Part shown: one piece after another, positions 57,588 through 64,000 of the stretch | Layout of the letters: each line of letters opens with the position of its first letter | Position numbering within the stretch: the stretch's first letter is position 1 | From: Diaporthe sp. PMI_573 | Lineage: Eukaryota > Ascomycota > Sordariomycetes > Diaporthales > Diaporthaceae | Assembly: GCA_021399435.1 (NCBI GenBank) | Contig: JAJTUP010000027.1 | Location: 372,001 to 436,000 of the forward strand | DNA: 64,000 bases | Direction of reading: 5' to 3' | Notes under the pieces: model-generated | What the model was told of the DNA's origin: nothing | The model's database searches: none | What the model saw: the letters and a program-made list of their open reading frames with translations, nothing else | Made by a program: the position numbers and the translations under genes

Positions 57588-58916
57588 ATGGCAACGCCGC
57601 CGTCGAGTCTTTTCTCTCGTCACGGAAGCTTTAAACGTCGTATCGACAACTGCCTCGTCAACGTCTATGATAGTCATCCCCATGTATCTGGACTCCCGCG
57701 ACCCGTTTCTCTGCACATTTCCTATGATAAGGATAGTATTTCTTTTTTTTATGCTCCGAGTCTCAGTCAAACTCTGGGACAATCCCGACACCACCGATAT
57801 CTTTCTCGACATATCTACCAATAAACTCGTATCGCTCTCTATCTGCCAGCAACCGGATTTACCTGAACGGCTTGCCTCAAGCGTACAATCGTTACAGACA
57901 CGCCTGCGACTTGTCCTTTCCCAGTCGGCAGGAGTGCTTATTGCCCCGCGAGCTATTAGGGCTTTGACTCCGGCCACATCATTTGATCAACAAGTACTCA
58001 GAACTATGCGACTGCTCTCAGAATCTCCCACAATCGATCTTTATCTGCCACCCGGCGATGATTTGGCGGAACATCTTCCCCAAATGCCGTCCTCTGCCAA
58101 TATAACAACGTCGTCTAACCCTCTCGTCCGACATGGCAGCGGCATACAACTAGATCTGAACACCTTCTACCGTGGCAAGGGCGGTAGGCTCATCCCGCCT
58201 AGCGAGGCATTCGGTCATGCGGTCGCCAGCGACATTGCCCAAGGTGATCGTACAGATCCCAACATCGGCACTCCGCCAGCCATACCTCCCCCGTCGTATA
58301 ACGAGAACGTTCGACCAGGTTCGCTGGATCCGTTACCCTCGGCGCGGAAAAGACCGCGGGCAAGCCCCGGCCATGATATTTGGCAGAGTCAGGGCGGTGA
58401 AGGATCGGACAAGCCAGGGAGACTCGATGCTCTGCAAGGAATCTGGGCCCAGGCAACGGCAGTGATTGAGGATTTGCAAGCATCAACCGCAGCCGCCGCA
58501 GCCATGGATGCGAGGCTCAGAGCCACTATGCAACAGGCTGAAAGGGCGCAACATTCTGAAGTGGGACGCCGCCCCAACAGGAGCTCCTCGCCTGGAGCAG
58601 CCTCAGCCCCGCCATCGCCGCCCACGGCTTCAAACATCGAAACAGCATCTCGCGCTAGCTCTGTCTCCGAGGCCATATCTGAAAGACTCAAGGACTATCT
58701 CGATGAGCGGCTGGAACAGTTTCAACAGGACACGCGGAGGATCCACGAATCAATAGCAGAGTATTCGACAATGGAAAATATGGAAATCCATGTGGAGAGA
58801 AAAGTTGCGGAAAGTACAGCCGGTGTCTCGTCGAGGATTGGGAACTGGAGCAAGCTATCGAGCAGGCGGTCGATAAGGTGTTTGAACGAATACGGGATAA
58901 GGCTTCTGAGCTGTAG
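57588..58916 (+). pseudogene. Hypothetical protein with Ala-rich coiled coil; two single-base frameshifts
   Basis: Starts with MATPPSSLFSRHGSFKRRID at 57588. At the T8 run 57743-57750 the frame must shift by one base to continue as VKLWDNPDTTDIFLDIST, and the second frame then stays open for about 360 codons. It includes a predicted helix with AVIEDLQASTAAAAAMDARL and SVSEAISERLKDYLDERLEQ. Near 58820 a further shift gives LVEDWELEQAIEQAVDKV and a stop at 58916. The family is not recognised. The N-terminus looks like a small folded domain and the C-terminus a coiled coil; the middle is Pro/Ser-rich. Whether the shifts are sequencing errors at homopolymers or decay cannot be told. Confidence 0.45.
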
Positions 58917-59139
58917 CGTCGTCACACTTGATAACTTCTCCCGAATGCCGATGCCCAAGTCAGTGGCCCGTGCACAGCCTCAAGACCTTGGGTCACGTGG
59001 CTACTTGCGAGCTAACGTGTCCTGGTGCATCGCATCGCACTTCAGGTAGGAAGCATACAGCAGCAATCGAAACGTGTGCAGGACTTGAGATGGTCAGTAG
59101 TCTGTTGTCAAATCCGACGTCCAAGGCTAAAGATCGCAG

Positions 59140-59382
59140 TCGTCCCTCGTTATTGAAAATCTCGATCCCTCCATCGATTTCGACGATTCCAAGTCAGCCG
59201 GCAGATGGCTGACCGGCTCTGGTCAGAAGATCGCGTGGCGCCAGTGTTTTATCTGGGAGTACACAGGTGCAAACGTTGACGAACCGGTGAAAAAACACAA
59301 GACGCGCGATGGTCAGGCTACTATCCCGCATGGGGTCGAGGTGTATATTGGAGGAAAAGAAGGCGTGCTGAAGCCTTTGTGA
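59140..59382 (+). CDS. Terminal exon of an unidentified gene
   Basis: After an acceptor-like atcgcag a frame with coherent protein sequence begins (SSLVIENLDPSIDFDDSK, WRQCFIWEYTGANVDEPV) and stops at 59380-59382. It has no ATG, so it needs upstream exons. It may be the 3' part of the gene beginning at 57588, but I find no phase-correct junction. Its stop lies 4 nt from the stop of the opposite-strand gene. Confidence 0.35.
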   Translation, partial: SSLVIENLDPSIDFDDSKSAGRWLTGSGQKIAWRQCFIWEYTGANVDEPVKKHKTRDGQATIPHGVEVYIGGKEGVLKPL

Positions 59383-59386
59383 TGCC

Positions 59387-60460
59387 TCAATCGAAGAGCC
59401 TCTCCCTGAGCAGCGCTCCCTCCTTGAGGCGGAGAAGAATATAAATCTCGGCCGGAGTGCCTATGGCAACAGGAACGGTCATTACGATAGAGCTAGTCCG
59501 GTCTTGTCGATTTATCATTTCTTCCTGACACCTCCGGGTCGCCACAACCCCATCGGCTATCTGCGCACCGAAGAAGGGCCGTACTGTGGACAATAAACAG
59601 CCGCCGAGCAAGAGAGAAGGGTATGGTGTGTGATGTGAACCGTCAGGATTCAATATGAACCGGTGATTGTCTTCCGTTTCCATGTATGCGCCAAAGATAT
59701 CGCGAGCAATTTGGTCGACCTTCGTCCCCATCACTTTAATCCTCATCAGACAGTCCGTCCAGCCGCCAGATGGAAGTGTGATAGAGACGGCGGCGCTATA
59801 AATACCCCTGGTGTTGGGCCGTTTTCGGATTGCATTACCTAGATAGAATGGGAAGATCGCTATATACTCGACAACAGAAGCATCCACAAACACATGCCCA
59901 TGCCCATGCTCCGAAAAGTATTCCGCAGCGCGCAGCATGCTTATCCGTGGCGGCCGGTTGTTGTAGGATGGGATCGCGCTCGGGGTAGGATTCGCGGAGA
60001 TATTTGTATGATCGTCGGACGGTTCTTGTTGATTCTCGGTCGTTATGGAGCTCTCCCAACTGCCATGTGTCCCACGACGGCTCCGCTGCAAACGGGCATG
60101 GAGGATCATGTTCTCGAGGAGGCGATCAGCCCTCGCCCTCTCGTCCGGTCCTAATGCCGCGGTTAGCTGCGTGGCGAGCGATCGACGAGACTCGAAGGAG
60201 CTGCGTTCTAGGCGGGATATAAGTCGTTGGCGTTTGCCTCTGCCGGGGACATGGCCAGTGGTGCTGGCGCCCCTCTTGGTGAGGGCATAGGCCAGCCATG
60301 CTGGTGGTCCACCACAATCGAAGAAAATACGCTCTGTCTTTTCTTTTTCGACACGTTCGACCGCCTCTAAACCGCTAGCGAGTGTCCGAGGGAGCTTTTG
60401 GCGGGTCTTGACAGCCTCTAGGAGTACGCTGACATCCTCCGGATCCCATGACTGTGACAT
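59387..60460 (-). CDS. Hypothetical protein, 357 aa, intact
   Basis: A single clean exon from the ATG at 60460 (MSQSWDPEDVSVLLEAVKTR) to the stop at 59387. The N-terminal half is helical and basic (RGKRQRLISRLERSSFESRR), a Ser/Asn-rich linker follows (about 150-185), and the C-terminal half is a mixed alpha/beta domain (HVFVDASVVEYIAIFPF, GGWTDCLMRIKVMGTKVDQ). No family is recognised and there is no signal peptide. Convergent with the plus-strand exon ending at 59382, with only 4 bp between the stops, which hints at a compact two-gene unit. Confidence 0.6.
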   Translation of the reverse strand: MSQSWDPEDVSVLLEAVKTRQKLPRTLASGLEAVERVEKEKTERIFFDCGGPPAWLAYALTKRGASTTGHVPGRGKRQRLISRLERSSFESRRSLATQLTAALGPDERARADRLLENMILHARLQRSRRGTHGSWESSITTENQQEPSDDHTNISANPTPSAIPSYNNRPPRISMLRAAEYFSEHGHGHVFVDASVVEYIAIFPFYLGNAIRKRPNTRGIYSAAVSITLPSGGWTDCLMRIKVMGTKVDQIARDIFGAYMETEDNHRFILNPDGSHHTPYPSLLLGGCLLSTVRPFFGAQIADGVVATRRCQEEMINRQDRTSSIVMTVPVAIGTPAEIYILLRLKEGALLRERLFD

Positions 60461-61534
60461 GGCGAGTGTTTAGGGGATACAGCCCGAGTTGGCAACTGGC
60501 ATCGTGCACCTGACTAGTGGACCAAGATGGCTGAAACAACTACACGGTGATTTAGCCATGGTTGATTTGAGAACCAGGGCGCTCATCCTCCTATAACTCT
60601 GCTCTAACGCTATGCTGTACATCACCCGATTCCCTCGTCCAGACCCTCTCCCAACTGCCGTGTAATTCCCGTGCCCGCTTGTCGTGTTGGAGGTGTAGTG
60701 TAGGATCGAGAGGCCTGTACACAGTAGATCCCTGGTAGCTGAATCAGCCACCGAGTGACATAGTCGGTGATTGGGTGGGCGACGGGCACGTCAGCCTGCC
60801 TGCACGATATCTGGCCCATCCGGATTGAGTGGCTTGCAGCCAGACTCTTTCCAGCACATTCGTCTGGTTGCGTGGGAACCCCGCCAGCTTGGCTCGGGTG
60901 TACCTGTTGCCTTGGATTGGCGGCTTGTTTTGTGGCCGCCTGCACGTTGGTCCACTTGCCGGGTAGCATGCGCGTGTCCGCATGTCACATGGGCTCAAAG
61001 TGGCTTGGCTGGGTTTTTGCCTTGAAGATTTGTACTCTTGTCTCGCGATGCGGCGGGGAAACCTTGCTCACTGTGCAGGTATCGCACACGAGCTCGCAAG
61101 TAGTGAATCTTTTCGGAGTTGTGTTCGGAATAGCGCATGCTTGTTCTGAACCGGCGGGACGACTTGACGAGGCCAACGACACGCACACACGAGCCGCCGT
61201 TCATGGTATTTTCGGCCATGGCCGCCAAAAACATGTGCTCCATGTTTTTAGTGGCCCAGTGTCTAGTTCTTGACGGCACACTCAGCTGCAGTGCATTTAG
61301 CCTAGGAAGTAACCAGATAGTGTAGATAAAGTGTAGCTTTATCTCCGTCTCAGGGTTATCCTGCAAGCTTTTTGGGCTTGGTAAGGAGCTGACTGGAACC
61401 ATGCTATTAAAAAGGCTACCTGTTATGCCTTTAGACAACAATGTAATGGTAGGGAGGAAAGAGGTCTATTTATTAATCTGCCTAACGTCCCACTAAAAGT
61501 AGTTAATAGGTCTATGGCTGGAATGGGAAGGGAC
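60461..61534. other. Intergenic, no gene seen
   Basis: Short frames only; presumed promoter of the gene at 59387-60460. Confidence 0.4.
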
Positions 61535-62290
61535 TTATTGTACAGGTTTTAGCCGCGGTGTAGGCGCGGTAAGGTATTGTAATAAAGTTATGAGGTATAG
61601 ATTGTTAAGAGTGAGACTAGTCGGAAAGTAATACATTCCAGAGGCATAACGATAGGGCTCGCTACTAAAAGTATAATGTTCATCCCGCATTCCCGTTTGG
61701 TTGATGTGCGGTATGGAAAGCGAGCTATGTATCAATTGGTCCCTGTCGACTGCTTTGTGGCCGGTTTCCTGGGTAAAGTGACTGCCAGGATCTATGTTGT
61801 CATGACATCGATTAGGGGCTTTAATGATCTGTCTGGTCGACCGGTCTTCGTTGCTGATGTGCTTCACGCAAAGGACATGATCTTCCTCCTGTTCTGGAGG
61901 CTCGGCCATTATTGTCAACGGGGAGCTGTCCGTTGAGACAGGCTGGTCAATGTGGCCGTTTCCATCCTCGCTCACAAAAGTGGATCCTGCCTGAGGGGAA
62001 TTGGACCTGGCCGCCACGGGTCTCCACCCGTCTCTGTTCTGCTGACGCGATGGCTGCATATCTTTGCGACGAAACCAGGCTCGTGCGATCTTGTCCTTCT
62101 CCTCCCGGTCGGCAGCCACAATATCCTTCGCCTCATTGTACTGGTTGCGAAAGGTGTTGAGCTCCGCCGCCGCAGCGTCAAGGCTCTCCTTGGTCTGTTC
62201 CAGCTGTGTTGTCTGCTTCTCCCGCTCGTCAAGCAGCAGGTCAAGTTGATGCCTTATGGGAGCCGCTTTGGCCTCGAATTTGGAAGCCAT
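61535..62290 (-). CDS. Coiled-coil hypothetical protein, possibly 5'-incomplete
   Basis: An open frame from the ATG at 62290 (MASKFEAKAAPIRHQLDL) to the stop at 61535, 251 residues. Residues 10-65 form a coiled coil (LDEREKQTTQLEQTKESLDA); the rest is polar with no known domain. The frame continues upstream as IRAREDER to an acceptor-like aaacag near 62318, so an upstream exon is possible. The lower half has looser composition and may not all be coding. Confidence 0.4.
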   Translation of the reverse strand: MASKFEAKAAPIRHQLDLLLDEREKQTTQLEQTKESLDAAAAELNTFRNQYNEAKDIVAADREEKDKIARAWFRRKDMQPSRQQNRDGWRPVAARSNSPQAGSTFVSEDGNGHIDQPVSTDSSPLTIMAEPPEQEEDHVLCVKHISNEDRSTRQIIKAPNRCHDNIDPGSHFTQETGHKAVDRDQLIHSSLSIPHINQTGMRDEHYTFSSEPYRYASGMYYFPTSLTLNNLYLITLLQYLTAPTPRLKPVQ

Positions 62291-64000
62291 CCTCTCGTCC
62301 TCTCGGGCTCGAATCTGTTTTGTGTTATATCAATACTCTGCCTCTGTCTCGGCCCACTTCTTCTGAGGAGTTTAAGTGTTGTCCATGATATTCCGTTCTT
62401 TACGAGAAGGCGAAGAAGAACCAGGGAAAGGGCAAACCATGGTTGCGACGAACTGCCTAATGGTTGTAATTGTGGAATGGTTGGAAAGGAGCGTGTCAGA
62501 AACTCGGGCGTTGGGTAGTGATGATGCAACGCGGGCTTTCCAATCACCCCGTCGTGGAATTATCTGGTGCTTGTAGAGCGCAGGTTTTTATTCTGCCTGG
62601 ATAACCTATTATCTACCTACCAGGAAGTCAAGCACATGTTATTGCATAGTAAGGATAGTAGCACATCATTTCGGATAACGTCTGAGAGCATGATGCACAT
62701 GATAGGGGCTACAGCCTTGGTCCCACCATTGCAGGGGCTACCACTGTAGGCTTCGTTTCCACTGTATACCAGGTTCATCGTGATGTTGATACTCATTATC
62801 ACCAAAGACCTTATGGCCGCTCGACAGAAATTATTCTCACCCAATTTCAAGCCCCTCTATGTAGGTGACACTGGGATTGAGGCATGTTCGCGAGTGTAAC
62901 GTCACTCAACGATTCTTAAGACGGTTTTGGGTGCGGCCATGAAAGGCATTGATCATACCGCGCTTGGTATGAACTCTCCCGTGATGGCGGAGTCTCTCGG
63001 GCAGTTTGGTGGATGTCAAGTTATGGCAGGGGTGTTCGGCAGAGGCAATGGGGACAGCATTGTTGACGAGCGCTGAGCGAGGGACTTCAGCCGTGAAGGT
63101 GAGCCCAAGAGGGGAGAAGCGAAATTTACACTGCCCCCTAGCAGCGCGTCGTCTGACGTCGCGACCAATGCTGGCCATAGTGGGTTTGCTTAGCCCGCGG
63201 ACTGTTGGCACCACTTAGGCGCCAGAGTCGGATCCAGGGATCGGGATGGGGAGGAGAGTGGAAGACGGATGGCTGGAGAGTGGCAAGGCTGCAACTTTCC
63301 CAACGCATAATGCGGAGAACTGCAGAAGCTGAGCCGCCAAATAGGTCACTTCGAGACGTCGCCAGCATGCAGGGATCAATTATTGGGATTTCCATAATTA
63401 TGTTCTCAAAATCTTAACTATAGTTAATAATAACGGTCACCCCCATTAGGTTAGACCGCCTTTGCAATCAGTAAGGTTGCACCAACCTCAATTATGCATA
63501 CAACCTTAAACTCAGTAGGAGCTACACACAATACAAACACGGCCGGCCGTGTAATCCGGCCCACATTGGCTGCGTAAGGGCACAAACTACGGGCCAGAAG
63601 GAGCCAGAAGGAGCCAGGAAGGTGGCGCTACATGGGCGCCAGAGTAAATCACCGCTTTCTCTGACAACATGCTGGAGCGGCGACCGCGGCGAGGCGAAGA
63701 GCAACGTTTGCGCCCATGACGTGTTGAGTCAAACAACAGCAACCTAGCGTGCAACTAGATCGCTCAGGTCGTAGATTTACAAAATGTCATATAGCGTTCC
63801 ATGAAAATACATACTTTATACCTCAATCACCATATAACTATCAATGTAGGGTAGTCCTCTGCCATACTTAATATAGGCCGCACTAGCATCCTCTTCAGTA
63901 AGACCTTGAGTGCTAGCGTTACTAAATTGAAGCCCCAGATTTGGCCGTCCTCTGGCGGCGCTCTATGACGTTTCCCACACCTAGCTTTGAAGTATCCCTA
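62291..64000. other. AT-rich end of window, no gene seen
   Basis: No supported coding sequence. Base composition becomes AT-richer from about 63380 to the end. Confidence 0.4.

Overview
The window is nuclear DNA of a filamentous ascomycete, most likely a Sordariomycete. Genes are cut by short GT..AG introns (about 50-190 nt) with CTAAC/CTGAC-type branch sites, intergenic spaces are long, and the protein set (Pal1, fungal 7TM receptor, HET domain, secreted ALO-type FAD oxidase) is Pezizomycotina-like. All exon boundaries were worked out by eye. For the models marked as closed, summed exon lengths are multiples of three and phases agree at every junction.

Layout. 0-31 kb is a housekeeping and secretory block: a truncated SDR, an orphan ORF, a secreted ALO-type FAD oxidase, ATP12, an AlkB-like dioxygenase, a 4CL-like peroxisomal acyl-CoA synthetase, a secreted GxSxG protein, a 7TM receptor, an alpha/beta hydrolase, a Rad51-like protein with a degenerate Walker A, and Pal1. 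31-35.5 kb is gene-poor and rich in simple repeats. 35.5-51 kb is an accessory block of non-self-recognition-type genes: two large kinases sharing a layout (about 200 aa N-terminal region, then kinase), one of them followed in frame by a HET domain, a SesB-like serine esterase joined to a coiled coil, and a third, frameshifted kinase. 51-64 kb is gene-poor, with orphan and frameshifted ORFs.

Two observations stand out. (1) Introns in unrelated genes are copies of each other. The second intron of the 7TM receptor (188 nt) and the second intron of kinase 1 (187 nt) align end to end at roughly 85% by eye, although the two genes lie on opposite strands 15 kb apart. A second family links an intron of the FAD oxidase (103 nt) with the last intron of the HET gene (101 nt) and carries a 10-bp inverted repeat. 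These look like introner-like elements, spliceosomal introns that spread by copying. (2) The HET-encoding exon at 42535 has no ATG but is phase-compatible with the kinase exon ending at 42281, so kinase and HET may form one protein of about 1159 aa. Together with the neighbouring SesB-like and kinase genes this suggests a kinase-linked heterokaryon-incompatibility or immunity locus.
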